The notes beneath the pieces are model-generated. The model saw only the letters and a program-made list of their open reading frames with translations. It ran no database searches and was not told where the DNA came from. A stretch of 58,037 nucleotides of DNA from CAYXZO01 sp964469505. GTDB lineage: Bacteria > Fidelibacterota > UBA8477 > JABMPR01. Made by a program: the position numbers and the translations under genes. Below, piece after piece: positions 15,886 through 24,635 of the stretch; position 1 is the stretch's first letter; every line of letters starts with the position of its first letter. Where the stretch lies: assembly GCA_964469505.1 (NCBI GenBank), contig CAYXZO010000006.1, positions 1-58,037 on the forward strand. The letters are read 5' to 3'.

Positions 15886-17271
15886 TTACTTTTTAGCGTT
15901 ATCAACTACTTCGTCAATGGTACCGACGTACAGGAAAGCACTCTCCGGATACTCATCCATCTCGCCATTGATGATAGCTTCAAAGCCGGCAATAGTGTCT
16001 TCCAGCTTCACGTAGCGTCCCTTCTTGCCGGTGAATGCTTCGGCCACGTGGAAAGGCTGGGACAAGAACCGCTGGATGCGACGCGCGCGGTGAACCGCCA
16101 ACTTGTCTTCATCGGAGAGTTCGTCCATACCCAGAATGGCAATTATGTCCTGCAACTCCTTGTATTTCTGGAGTATCTCTTGAACCGCCTTAGCCACCCG
16201 GTAATGCCGTTCACCCACCACCCGCGGATCTAGAATACGGGAGGTGGAATTGAGGGGATCCACTGCTGGGTAGATGCCCAGCTCGGCAATGGAGCGCTCC
16301 AGCACCGTCGTGGCATCCAGGTGAGCGAAAGTGGTGGCGGGTGCCGGGTCCGTCAAGTCGTCAGCGGGGACGTAAACCGCCTGCACCGAAGTCACCGAAC
16401 CCCGTCTGGTGGAAGTGATTCGCTCCTGCAGATCGCCCATTTCAGTGGAAAGCGTCGGCTGATAACCCACGGCGGAGGGCATTCGTCCCAACAGAGCGGA
16501 TACTTCCGAACCAGCCTGGGTGAAACGGAAAATATTGTCGATGAACAACAACACATCTTTGCCTTCTTCATCACGGAAATACTCAGCGATGGTCAGGCCG
16601 GTTAGTCCAACCCGCAGTCGGGCACCTGGGGGCTCGTTCATCTGACCGAAAACCAGGGCCGTTTTATTTATCACCCCGGAGGCGGTCATTTCCAGATAAA
16701 GGTCATTACCCTCACGGGTACGCTCTCCCACCCCGGAAAACACGGAGTAACCGCCATGCTCCGTAGCGATGTTACGGATTAGCTCCTGAATAAGGACGGT
16801 CTTCCCCACTCCGGCTCCCCCGAACAAACCGGTCTTGCCGCCTTTGGCGTAGGGCTCCAAAAGATCCACCACCTTAATTCCCGTTTCTAGAATCTCGGTG
16901 GAGGTCGATAACTCTTCCTGGGGCGGTGGGGCGTGATGGATGGGCATTCGAATAGTATCTGGGGGTTCCTTATCGTCGATGGGGTTACCAGTAACGTCGA
17001 ACATACGGCCCAGAACAGCCTCACCTACCGGTACCGTGATGGGGCTGCCAGTATCTTCGACTTCCAGTCCTCGCTGGAGGCCATCAGTACTATCCATAGC
17101 CACTGTACGCACGACGTTTTCCCCGATGTGCTGGGCTACTTCAAGTATCAGATAGGAACCATCCTGGCGTTTGATACGCAGGGCGTTCAAAATTGCCGGC
17201 AGGTCTCCCTCCTGAAAGGAGACGTCCACCACTGCGCCCATGATTTGAACGATTTTACCTTTTCTGGCCAT
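15886..17271 (-). CDS. atpD: F1Fo ATP synthase beta subunit (catalytic)
   Basis: 461 residues. Walker A is GGAGVGKT, followed by the GVGERTREGNDLY catalytic-glutamate signature, the Walker B region VLLFIDNIFRFTQAG and the ALLGRMPSAVGYQPTL segment. The start ATG lies 13 bases after the stop of atpG. It carries the three catalytic nucleotide sites of F1 with the alpha subunit. Confidence 0.98.
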   Translation of the reverse strand: MARKGKIVQIMGAVVDVSFQEGDLPAILNALRIKRQDGSYLILEVAQHIGENVVRTVAMDSTDGLQRGLEVEDTGSPITVPVGEAVLGRMFDVTGNPIDDKEPPDTIRMPIHHAPPPQEELSTSTEILETGIKVVDLLEPYAKGGKTGLFGGAGVGKTVLIQELIRNIATEHGGYSVFSGVGERTREGNDLYLEMTASGVINKTALVFGQMNEPPGARLRVGLTGLTIAEYFRDEEGKDVLLFIDNIFRFTQAGSEVSALLGRMPSAVGYQPTLSTEMGDLQERITSTRRGSVTSVQAVYVPADDLTDPAPATTFAHLDATTVLERSIAELGIYPAVDPLNSTSRILDPRVVGERHYRVAKAVQEILQKYKELQDIIAILGMDELSDEDKLAVHRARRIQRFLSQPFHVAEAFTGKKGRYVKLEDTIAGFEAIINGEMDEYPESAFLYVGTIDEVVDNAKK

Positions 17272-17284
17272 AACTCGCTATTCC

Positions 17285-18148
17285 TTACGTATTCTCCATA
17301 AGGGCTTCCGCCCCGCTTACTACTTCCAGAATCTCCTTGGTGATGGCTGCCTGACGGGCCTTGTTGTATTCCAAGGTCAGGGACCTGATTACCTCTCCGG
17401 CATTTTCCGTGGCGTTGTCCATAGCCGTCATACGGGCCGCCTGCTCCGCCGCATTTGATTCCAGCAGGAATCGCCACATCTGAACCGTCAGATGTCTGGG
17501 AACCAGGGAGCGAACCACCGCATCCGGCGAAGGCTCGAACAAATACTCCGATGCCTTGATCTCCTCACCCGGTTCCAACACCAATGGCAAATAGCGGAAA
17601 GCCACCACCTCTTGCCTGATGACGTTGCGGAAATTGTTATAGATCACCGTTACTTCATCAAAAGACTGTTGCAGATAATGGCGGGTGATTTCTGCGGTAT
17701 AAGCGACGGCGTGGTTGAAGTTCAGATCCCGCCAGAAGTGAGTATACGAGGCTATCACTCGATAACCCCGATTTTGAAAATAGTCCCGGCCTTTTCTCCC
17801 GATGCATATCAAAGGCACCTCTTTACCCCCGGCGGCATCGATTTGCTCGTGAGCAAAACGCAGGATGTGGGAGTTAAAACTACCACATAGGCCCCTATCG
17901 GCCGTGATGACCACAAAGGCCTTGCGCTCGGGTTCCCGTACTACCAACAGGGGGTGAAGGTTCCGGTCGATGGTCGGGAGTAAATGCTTCAGCATCCCGT
18001 TGATGCGGTAGGCATAAGGACGGGCCTGTTCCATCTGCAACTGGGAGCGACGTAATTTGGCCGCGGCCACCAGCTTCATAGCCCTGGTCACCTGCTGGAT
18101 GCTGGTGACGGTTGCTATGCGTTTTCTAATTGCCTTGAGATTAGCCAT
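17285..18148 (-). CDS. atpG: F1Fo ATP synthase gamma subunit
   Basis: 287 residues, the usual size. The N-terminal helix MANLKAIRKRIATVTSIQQV and the C-terminal helix with MDNATENAGEVIRSLTLEYN and KARQAAITKEILEVVSGAEA are the conserved coiled-coil shaft of the rotor. The central Rossmann-like part begins with ITADRGLCGSFNSHI. It lies between atpA and atpD in standard order, seven bases after the atpA stop. Confidence 0.97.
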   Translation of the reverse strand: MANLKAIRKRIATVTSIQQVTRAMKLVAAAKLRRSQLQMEQARPYAYRINGMLKHLLPTIDRNLHPLLVVREPERKAFVVITADRGLCGSFNSHILRFAHEQIDAAGGKEVPLICIGRKGRDYFQNRGYRVIASYTHFWRDLNFNHAVAYTAEITRHYLQQSFDEVTVIYNNFRNVIRQEVVAFRYLPLVLEPGEEIKASEYLFEPSPDAVVRSLVPRHLTVQMWRFLLESNAAEQAARMTAMDNATENAGEVIRSLTLEYNKARQAAITKEILEVVSGAEALMENT

Positions 18149-18155
18149 AGGTATA

Positions 18156-19817
18156 TCAGGCTATAAAACTCTTGAGGAACTCTTCGGTAGCTTGGACCAA
18201 GGCCTGCTCAACTTCAGCAGTTAGGTTGCCCGTCTCCCTGATGGCCTTCAGAATATCCCCTCTGGTATTCTCCAAGTAGTCCAGGAATTCGGCCTCAAAG
18301 CGTTTGATCTCGGAAAGCGGCAGGTCATCCAGGTAGCCCCGGGTACCAGCGAAGATGATGGCAATCTGTTTTTCCACCGCCATGGGTACGTACTGATCCT
18401 GCTTCAGGATTTCCATGAGCCGCTGACCGCGTCGCAGCTGCTTCTGAGTGGACTCGTCCAGATCGGAACCGAACTTGGCGAAAGCGGCTAATTCCCGGTA
18501 TTGAGCCAACTCCAACCGGAGACCACCAGCTACTTTTTTCATAGCCGGGATCTGGGCATTACCACCCACTCGGGACACGGAAATACCCACATTCAATGCC
18601 GGACGTTGACCCGCGTAGAACAGGTCCGATTCCAGGTAAATCTGGCCGTCGGTGATGGAAATGACGTTGGTAGGGATATAAGCTGAAACGTCTCCGGCTT
18701 GTGTTTCGATGATGGGCAGCGCCGTCAAAGAACCACCCGAATCGGGCAACCTTACAATCGTGTAACCAGACCCCATTTTCTTCAGAGCATCCTCCGCCTC
18801 CTGGCGGCTGAAAGCCCCCTGATAAACCTTGCCGTCCACTCCCGGGCGCTGTGGACCATCGCCCTCCTTAACGATCACATATTCTTCCGCCAATTTGGAG
18901 GCCCGTTCCAGCAAACGGCTGTGCAGGTAGAATACGTCACCCGGATAAGCCTCACGTCCCGGCGGTCGACGGAGCAGGAGGGACATCTGGCGGTAAGCTA
19001 CTGCGTGCTTGGAAAGGTCATCATAAATGATCAGGGCATGCATCCCCCGATCCCGGAACCATTCCCCGATGGAAGCTCCGGCGTAAGGCGCAATATATTG
19101 GAGCGGCGCGGGGTCAGAGGCATTGGCGGCCACCACAACAGTGTATTCCATAGCTCCATGCCTCTCTAATTCCACCACTACCCGGGCTACGGTTGAGGCT
19201 TTTTGACCAATGGCCACGTAAACGCAGTATACCGGAGAATCGGTTTCGTGGGTGTAACGCTGGTTAATGATGGTATCCACGGCAATGGCGGTTTTGCCGG
19301 TTTGGCGGTCACCGATAATCAATTCCCGCTGTCCCCGACCGATGGGAATCATGCTGTCGATGGCTTTCAGACCGGTTTGTAGCGGTTCGTGTACCGGCCG
19401 GCGGGCCAATACCCCCAGAGCTTTCCGCTCAATGGGATACTTTTCCTTGGTGTTTACGGGTCCTTTACCGTCCAGGGGACGCCCGATGGGGCTAATAACC
19501 CGTCCCAACACTTCCTTGCCGACGCCGATCCGCACTACTTCACCGGTGCGCCGTACCTGGTCGCCTTCCTTTACCAGTTTGGGATCGCCAAACAACACCA
19601 GCCCCACTTCATCCTCTTCCAGATTGAGGGCCATACCCACAACGTCGTTGGGAAAGCTGACCAGCTCGGAAGCCATGACGTTTTCCAACCCGCTCACCCG
19701 GGCCACGCCATCCCCCACCATTATGACTTCACCTACTTCCGCCAGGTCCGGGGGTAAATCCAGATCCTGCACCTCTTTTTGTAGCAAACGGGTCAGATCA
19801 TCAGTTTCTATTGCCAT
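18156..19817 (-). CDS. atpA: F1Fo ATP synthase alpha subunit
   Basis: 553 residues, about 45 longer than the E. coli protein. The P-loop is GDRQTGKT (residues 169-176). The signature GGSLTALPIIETQAGDVSAY is intact. The extra length is mainly an insertion of about 50 residues (310-360) between LLERASKLA and GGSLTALP; Bacteroidota alpha chains also carry extra residues at this point. It forms the non-catalytic nucleotide sites of F1. The 20-base gap to atpH and order H-A-G-D-C are standard. Confidence 0.98.
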   Translation of the reverse strand: MAIETDDLTRLLQKEVQDLDLPPDLAEVGEVIMVGDGVARVSGLENVMASELVSFPNDVVGMALNLEEDEVGLVLFGDPKLVKEGDQVRRTGEVVRIGVGKEVLGRVISPIGRPLDGKGPVNTKEKYPIERKALGVLARRPVHEPLQTGLKAIDSMIPIGRGQRELIIGDRQTGKTAIAVDTIINQRYTHETDSPVYCVYVAIGQKASTVARVVVELERHGAMEYTVVVAANASDPAPLQYIAPYAGASIGEWFRDRGMHALIIYDDLSKHAVAYRQMSLLLRRPPGREAYPGDVFYLHSRLLERASKLAEEYVIVKEGDGPQRPGVDGKVYQGAFSRQEAEDALKKMGSGYTIVRLPDSGGSLTALPIIETQAGDVSAYIPTNVISITDGQIYLESDLFYAGQRPALNVGISVSRVGGNAQIPAMKKVAGGLRLELAQYRELAAFAKFGSDLDESTQKQLRRGQRLMEILKQDQYVPMAVEKQIAIIFAGTRGYLDDLPLSEIKRFEAEFLDYLENTRGDILKAIRETGNLTAEVEQALVQATEEFLKSFIA

Positions 19818-19837
19818 GATTTATCCCTCAGCCTCTT

Positions 19838-20371
19838 TTATGATGCACTCAATACTCGTTTCAGACGAGTCAGCCGGCTTTTCAAGCTGCCGTCCAGTAC
19901 TAGATGGCCCACCTGCAAACGCAAGCCACCCAATAATGACGGGTCAACTATAGTTTGCAGAATCGGTTTCCGTCCAGTGCGCTGCTCCACCAGGGACACC
20001 AAATCCGCCTTTTCTTCCTCAGACAAGGGATAGGGCGAAGCGGCGATTACCGGAACCAGATTGCGAATCCGCTGATATTCTTGAGAGAAAGCTTTTACCA
20101 GTTTCGGCAACAAGCGCAGCTCTTTACGGGTCGCCAATCCCAGCACCAGTTGCCGAACCGGTTCAGGCATTTGCGGAAACAGCTTCTCCAGCAGCGCCCG
20201 CTTCTTCTCGGGAGTGATCCGGGTCGAGAAGAGAATAGCTTTCATCAACGGTTGGTTACGGTAGAAGGTATAGAAGCGGTTAAACTGCTCGTTGGCCTGA
20301 TCCAGTTGATCTTCAGGAATATTGCCAAGGAGGGCCCGTAAATAGGTTTTTGCTTTCGCCGGCAAATGCAT
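19838..20371 (-). CDS. atpH: F1Fo ATP synthase delta subunit
   Basis: 177 residues. The N-terminal helical domain (YLRALLGNIPEDQLDQANEQ) and the C-terminal signature TIVDPSLLGGLRLQVGHLVL, ending with SLKSRLTRLKRVL, identify the delta/OSCP family. It joins the peripheral stalk to the top of F1. Its start codon touches the stop of atpF, indicating coupling. Confidence 0.95.
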   Translation of the reverse strand: MHLPAKAKTYLRALLGNIPEDQLDQANEQFNRFYTFYRNQPLMKAILFSTRITPEKKRALLEKLFPQMPEPVRQLVLGLATRKELRLLPKLVKAFSQEYQRIRNLVPVIAASPYPLSEEEKADLVSLVEQRTGRKPILQTIVDPSLLGGLRLQVGHLVLDGSLKSRLTRLKRVLSAS

Positions 20372-20865
20372 CAGTTAGACTTGAATTCTCTTAAGGTTTG
20401 TTCCACCAGGGCCTGATTCTCGCTCCGACTTACAGCCCGTTGTAATACTTTCTCAGCAGCGGAAAGGGCCAGATCCACCACATTTTGCCGAATTTCTGAC
20501 AGAGCTCGCTCCTTTTCCCGGGCGATCTGCTCTTCGGCCTGTTTGATCAACTGATTGGCCTGTTCCTGGGCTTCTTTGAGTATCTCACTTTTCAGCCGTT
20601 CAGCGGAGCGTTTCCCGGAGCTGATGATTTCCTGGGCTTCCCGCCGCGCTTTAGCCAGGGTGGCTTCATATTCCTCTGCAGCCTTTTCAGCTTGGCGTTT
20701 AGCCTCTTCGGCCTGAGCCAGTGATTCCCGGATGAATTGCTCCCGACGTTGTAGGGCAGCAACAATGGGTTTCCAGGCTTTGCTGGCCAGGACAAACAGA
20801 ACCACCAAAAAGGTGATCCAAGTCCATATCATCAACCCCGTATCAAAGCGGGTTAATAGTTCCAT
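20371..20865 (-). CDS. atpF: F1Fo ATP synthase b subunit
   Basis: 164 residues with one N-terminal membrane helix (LMIWTWITFLVVLFVLAS) and a long charged coiled coil (REQFIRESLAQAEEAKRQAE and following), the peripheral stalk design. Only one b-type gene is present in the operon, so the stalk is expected to be a homodimer. A good AGGTG lies upstream of the start. Confidence 0.95.
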   Translation of the reverse strand: MELLTRFDTGLMIWTWITFLVVLFVLASKAWKPIVAALQRREQFIRESLAQAEEAKRQAEKAAEEYEATLAKARREAQEIISSGKRSAERLKSEILKEAQEQANQLIKQAEEQIAREKERALSEIRQNVVDLALSAAEKVLQRAVSRSENQALVEQTLREFKSN

Positions 20866-20902
20866 AACACCTCCAATGGTGAGGCGAAGAAAAGAAAAGG
20901 AT

Positions 20903-21124
20903 TTACTTCAACAAGGCGATTAGTAAGGCCACCACCTCCCCGATAATGGCTACCCCTTCTAGCAGAAACAGGGGCAGGTTCACGGCGGTAGTGATGTTGC
21001 TGGCAGCTTCCGGCTGACGGGCGATACTCTCGGCGGCTGCTTTAGCCAATTTACCGATGCCGATTCCTGCACCGATCACACACATTCCTGCTCCTAACGC
21101 GGCTCCAAGGAAAGCAAACTGCAT
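20903..21124 (-). CDS. atpE: F1Fo ATP synthase c subunit (rotor ring)
   Basis: 73 residues forming two membrane helices joined by the conserved loop ARQPEA. The ion-binding glutamate is Glu56 in LLEGVAIIG. The Na+-type ligands of Ilyobacter (Gln in helix 1 and the Ser after the Glu) are replaced by Ile and Gly, so protons are the likely coupling ion. Unusually, a second glutamate, Glu63, lies seven residues further on the same helix (EGVAIIGEVVAL), where most c subunits have a hydrophobic residue. Confidence 0.95.
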   Translation of the reverse strand: MQFAFLGAALGAGMCVIGAGIGIGKLAKAAAESIARQPEAASNITTAVNLPLFLLEGVAIIGEVVALLIALLK

Positions 21125-21179
21125 GGAATTTTTCCTCCCTAAATGGTTACACGATTATGTTCAATAAACATCGAGCCGA

Positions 21180-22001
21180 TCAATGATGGCCCTTCAACGA
21201 TTCACCCACAAATACGGCGGACAACAGGGTGAAAACGTATGCCTGCACGATGCAAACAATTATTTCCAAAAAAGTGATACCGGTATTCAAAGCCACCGAA
21301 GCTACTCCTAGATAGGCGTTATGCATCAGGAAGATGGGGGCAAAAATGGCCAACATGGCAATGTGCCCGGCCGTCATATTGGCCGCAAGTCGCATGGTGA
21401 GCGCAAAGGGTTTAACGAACATACTTAAAATCTCAATTGGTATTAGCACGAAGTACATGGGCCAGGCCAGGCCCCTGGGAGCTAAGTTTTTCCAATGACC
21501 AAAGAAACCGTGTTCTTTTATCCCCGCTACAATGATGGAGAAGAAAGTGATAATGGCCAATGCCGCCGTGAGATTGAAATTTCCGGTAGCGGTGTAGCCT
21601 CCGTGGCCATGGTTTATATAAGCGAAAATGGGGATCAACCCCATGAAATTCATTGTGATAATCAGGAAAAAGAATGACAGAATCAGCGGCCCCCAGCTGA
21701 TCATGAATCGATCTTCCCGCAGGTAGGGCTTTAGCACATGACGCCGCACCAGATCCACCAGATACTCGAAAGCATTGGTCCACCCAGTGGGAATCGGTAA
21801 CTCCTGCTTACGATAGGGCCGGGTCAATACCAACCCCACGATCGTCACCAGACCGGCCGCGATCCAAAGCATTATGACATGTTTAGTTATGGAAAGGTCT
21901 ATGCCAAATATTTCCAGGGGAATCATCACGTCGCTATTAGCAACGTGTTCTACAATTTTCTCCCCCATATTCAAAACGCCGTTGGTTGCGGCTTCAGACA
22001 T
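21180..22001 (-). CDS. atpB: F1Fo ATP synthase a subunit
   Basis: 273 residues with multiple membrane helices. The essential arginine of helix 4 is in FALTMRLAANMTAGH, and the C-terminal helices contain FLEIIVCIVQAYVFTLLSAV. A histidine-rich loop (YINHGHGGYTATGN) between helices is notable. It forms the proton half-channels facing the c ring. The start lies five bases after the upstream small membrane protein gene. Confidence 0.96.
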   Translation of the reverse strand: MSEAATNGVLNMGEKIVEHVANSDVMIPLEIFGIDLSITKHVIMLWIAAGLVTIVGLVLTRPYRKQELPIPTGWTNAFEYLVDLVRRHVLKPYLREDRFMISWGPLILSFFFLIITMNFMGLIPIFAYINHGHGGYTATGNFNLTAALAIITFFSIIVAGIKEHGFFGHWKNLAPRGLAWPMYFVLIPIEILSMFVKPFALTMRLAANMTAGHIAMLAIFAPIFLMHNAYLGVASVALNTGITFLEIIVCIVQAYVFTLLSAVFVGESLKGHH

Positions 22002-22006
22002 CTAGC

Positions 22007-22393
22007 TTATTCTCCTGAGTGGTTGGTTTTCCGCCTCAAAAAAAGCGGCCAATGATAAGCCTCGACCACGTGCCAGGCAAGGAAGTTTACAAGCAAAGAA
22101 ACAGTAAAAACCACCCTTTGAATTTCTGGTCGGGGGATGAAAAGGAATAGCCAAACCCCTACCAGGATCACCTTTGCGAAAAATCCCACCAGGTGCAAGT
22201 TCTGCAAACTATCCGCTCGAGGGGTAACCAACCGTTCCGCTATACCTAGCAGTAGGCTGCTGAGGAGTACCGGTAAAAGGGCTCCCCAGAACCAGGTCAA
22301 AACCCAAGGTTCATGGCCTGAGAGACCTAAACCCAGCAGTACAATTCCATTTACCAGCACAGCAGGGAGTAACAGGTGCAACAAAACAATCAT
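22007..22393 (-). CDS. Small membrane protein of the atp operon (AtpI-like)
   Basis: 128 residues with about four predicted membrane helices (MIVLLHLLLPAVLVNGIVLL, VLLSSLLLGIAERL, VGFFAKVILVGVWLFLFI, VVFTVSLLVNFLAWHVVEAY). Its place just before atpB and its helical layout fit the AtpI/ATP synthase subunit I group, which helps assemble the c ring. Sequence motifs of the family are weak, so the call rests largely on position. Confidence 0.65.
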   Translation of the reverse strand: MIVLLHLLLPAVLVNGIVLLGLGLSGHEPWVLTWFWGALLPVLLSSLLLGIAERLVTPRADSLQNLHLVGFFAKVILVGVWLFLFIPRPEIQRVVFTVSLLVNFLAWHVVEAYHWPLFLRRKTNHSGE

Positions 22394-22395
22394 TC

Positions 22396-22623
22396 TCAGT
22401 CCGATTTGAAAAACAAAATTTTATAGAGTTCATACATTCCAACTACCGTACCAAGAAGCAATCCTCCCAGAGTGCCCCAGGGACTCCAGCCAAAACGATA
22501 ATCCAGATAATACCCCAAAGCGCCCATTCCTAATACACTACCCGTCATCGAAGAACCGGCCGCTAATACTCGTCCTTTGTCAATGGATTTGGAAGAATTG
22601 TCGGGCTTGCCTTTTTCAGGCAT
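22396..22623 (-). CDS. AtpZ/AtpI-family small membrane protein
   Basis: About 75 residues from the ATG at 22623; the reading frame is open from 22656 but that start would lie deep in the bactofilin gene. Two membrane helices are present, with GYYLDYRFGWSPWGTLGG between them and a C-terminal VGMYELYKILF, the pattern of AtpZ (first gene of many atp operons, implicated in ring assembly or ion supply). It overlaps the bactofilin stop by eight bases, tying cytoskeleton and ATP synthase genes into one transcript. Confidence 0.8.
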   Translation of the reverse strand: MPEKGKPDNSSKSIDKGRVLAAGSSMTGSVLGMGALGYYLDYRFGWSPWGTLGGLLLGTVVGMYELYKILFFKSD

Positions 22624-22981
22624 TGGATTCCGAAACCGATATGTCAGGTTCGGCAATCATGTTACTGTGTCCTTCGAAAACAGCACCATCTTCAATGGCC
22701 AAGCGGGAAGCAGTGATGTCACCTTTAAGCCGCGCTTTAGAGCCGAGTAAAACCTTACCCTTAACAACCACGTCACCACCGACCCGCCCATGAATTACGG
22801 CGTGCTCTCCTTCAATGCCCCCTTTGACTACTCCAGTTTCCGCCACCGTGACAAAACCAGTCGCAGTTACTGAGCCTTCAACCCTGCCGGCGATATGCAC
22901 ACTACCGTTCACCTCTAAGTCACCCCGAACCTGAGAGCCGAACCCCACCAATGTCTCCATGCGATATGTGCGCTTAGCCAT
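22616..22981 (-). CDS. Bactofilin family cytoskeletal protein
   Basis: 121 residues. The right-handed beta-helix core is visible as short repeats with Gly and hydrophobic residues: GSQVRGDLEVNGSVHIAGRV, GSVTATGFVTVAETGVVKGG, GRVGGDVVVKGKVLLGSKAR and LKGDITASRLAIEDG. Bactofilins polymerise without nucleotides and commonly act with M23 peptidases in cell shape or with ParAB in chromosome positioning; both types of partner are the immediate upstream neighbours here. Confidence 0.93.
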   Translation of the reverse strand: MAKRTYRMETLVGFGSQVRGDLEVNGSVHIAGRVEGSVTATGFVTVAETGVVKGGIEGEHAVIHGRVGGDVVVKGKVLLGSKARLKGDITASRLAIEDGAVFEGHSNMIAEPDISVSESNA

Positions 22982-22993
22982 GCTCGCTCCAGT

Positions 22994-23761
22994 TCAGTTT
23001 AAGGAATCTGCAGGGGCCAATTCGGGTAACAGCTCCACCGGATTTACCGGTCGGCCGTGATACCATATCTCGAAGTGCAGATGTGGACCAGCGCTGTGAC
23101 CGGTATTCCCCACAATAGCAATGGGGTCACCTCGCTTAACCCGGTCCATGGGTTTTACAAAGTTACGCTCATTGTGACCGTAAAAGCTGATATAGCCATT
23201 CTCATGATCGATGATTACTAGGTTTCCCAAAGGATAGGTCCAGCCGGAGAACAATACATATCCACTTCCGGCCGCTTTGATGGTACGGTCGGCAATGGAC
23301 GATAGATCGATCCCCAAATGACCAGGGTTAAACAAACCTGGAGTGGCGTTGAAGGGCGCATTGATGAAGCCCTTGAGGGGTAAAAAGGTGGGGACATTCT
23401 CCAGCAGACTTTCTTGCCGGTAGGGATAAAGTACCGCCTCCTCGGTATCCGCAGGGGCAAACCCCAGTTGCGGTTCCAAGGTTTTTCTGAGAAAGGCATT
23501 GATCTCCTTGATACGCTCGAAATCCCGGGCTATCCGCGCCACCTGAGCCCGTTCGGAAAGCAAAAGCTTATTTTCGGCTTCCAGTCGGTTGTAGCGTAAA
23601 GCCCGGGGGCCATAATACGCCACCAGGGCCGCAAAACCTATAATGAGCAGGGCAGCTGTAATCTTCAACCATCGGACGGTGCGCTTGCTAATGGTCCAGG
23701 AGCCCTTTAGAGTCCCGTCCGCCTGGAGTACCATTAGAGTGTATTTGTCGAAGGTTTTCAA
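22994..23761 (-). CDS. M23-family (LytM) peptidase, membrane-anchored
   Basis: 255 residues. One N-terminal membrane helix (ITAALLIIGFAALVAYYGP) is followed by a coiled coil (LEAENKLLLSERAQVARIAR) and the LytM domain. The zinc ligands of M23 enzymes are seen in HLGIDL and HSAGPHLHFEIW. The protein should cut peptidoglycan cross-links in the periplasm. Its position between parB and bactofilin parallels the bactofilin-M23 pairs that set cell curvature or stalk formation in other bacteria. Confidence 0.93.
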   Translation of the reverse strand: MKTFDKYTLMVLQADGTLKGSWTISKRTVRWLKITAALLIIGFAALVAYYGPRALRYNRLEAENKLLLSERAQVARIARDFERIKEINAFLRKTLEPQLGFAPADTEEAVLYPYRQESLLENVPTFLPLKGFINAPFNATPGLFNPGHLGIDLSSIADRTIKAAGSGYVLFSGWTYPLGNLVIIDHENGYISFYGHNERNFVKPMDRVKRGDPIAIVGNTGHSAGPHLHFEIWYHGRPVNPVELLPELAPADSLN

Positions 23762-23765
23762 GGCT

Positions 23766-24635
23766 TTACAGTGTTTCTCCCAGAATCAGCTCGATGATTC
23801 GATTTAAATCCTCAGCTCCATAATATTCGATGCTGATTGTCCCCTTGGAGGGACCTTTAGTAATTTTCACTTTGGTGCCCAGCTTATCTCTTAGCCGCTC
23901 TTCCAACATCCCCAATTCCGCATCAACTCGCCGAACCTGGACCTTTTTTGTCGCTGAGCCCCTAGCTTTTTTCAAACGACCGATAAGCCGTTCTGTTTCC
24001 CGCACACTTAATTTTTCCCGCAAAATACGACGATACACATTTACCTGGGTGCGGGAACTTTCCAATCCCAGCAAGGCCCGAGCGTGGCCGGCACTAATGG
24101 TTAAGTTCCTGAGCCCCTGCTTAATTTCCGGGGGTAATTTCAACAGCCTCAAGGTATTGGTTATGGCGGCGCGGCTTTTACCTAAATGGCGTCCAATATC
24201 GTCATGGGAGAGCTGGTATTTCCCATGTAGCAAGCTGTAGGCTTCCGCTTCTTCCAGAGGATTTAAATTGTCACGCTGCAAGTTTTCAATGAGGGCTAAC
24301 TCCATCATGTCCACGGCAGTATCAACCTGCATGATGTAGGCCGGGATTTCCCGCATCCCCAGTTCTTTGCAGGCTCGCCAGCGCCTCTCCCCCGCAATCA
24401 GCTCATACCCTCCGTCGACCGGCCGAACCGTTATGGGCTGAACCAGCCCCTTTTCCTTGATGGAAGCCTTCAATTCTTCCAGGGAGTCTCTATCGAAAGC
24501 TTTACGGGGCTGAAACGGATTGGGCTGGATTTGTTCGATGGGTATCTGTTCCACCCCGCCAGAAACAGCTGGTTGCTCCTCCTGATAACTGGAAAGCAGG
24601 GCTGAAAGTCCCTGACCTAAACGACGCTTAGGCAC
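23766..24635 (-). CDS. parB: Chromosome-partitioning protein ParB
   Basis: 289 residues. The N-terminal CTPase motif region contains QPRKAFD and the ParB box with GYELIAGERRWRACKELGM. The central HTH part is LSHDDIGRHLGKSRAAITNT, and the C-terminal dimerisation domain follows KGTISIEYYGAEDLNRI. ParB loads on parS sites and spreads by CTP-gated clamping. It overlaps parA by eight bases. No convincing parS site was found in the window. Confidence 0.96.
   Translation of the reverse strand: MPKRRLGQGLSALLSSYQEEQPAVSGGVEQIPIEQIQPNPFQPRKAFDRDSLEELKASIKEKGLVQPITVRPVDGGYELIAGERRWRACKELGMREIPAYIMQVDTAVDMMELALIENLQRDNLNPLEEAEAYSLLHGKYQLSHDDIGRHLGKSRAAITNTLRLLKLPPEIKQGLRNLTISAGHARALLGLESSRTQVNVYRRILREKLSVRETERLIGRLKKARGSATKKVQVRRVDAELGMLEERLRDKLGTKVKITKGPSKGTISIEYYGAEDLNRIIELILGETL

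Noticed and set aside
19267..19953. 228-codon plus-strand open frame opposite atpA and atpH
   Set aside because: Shadow of conserved ATP synthase genes; its Ser/Pro/Thr-rich composition is typical of antisense translation.
21180..22001. Na+-driven ATP synthase
   Set aside because: The c subunit lacks the Gln and Ser ligands of the Na+-type ring, so proton coupling is the better reading despite the extra glutamate.
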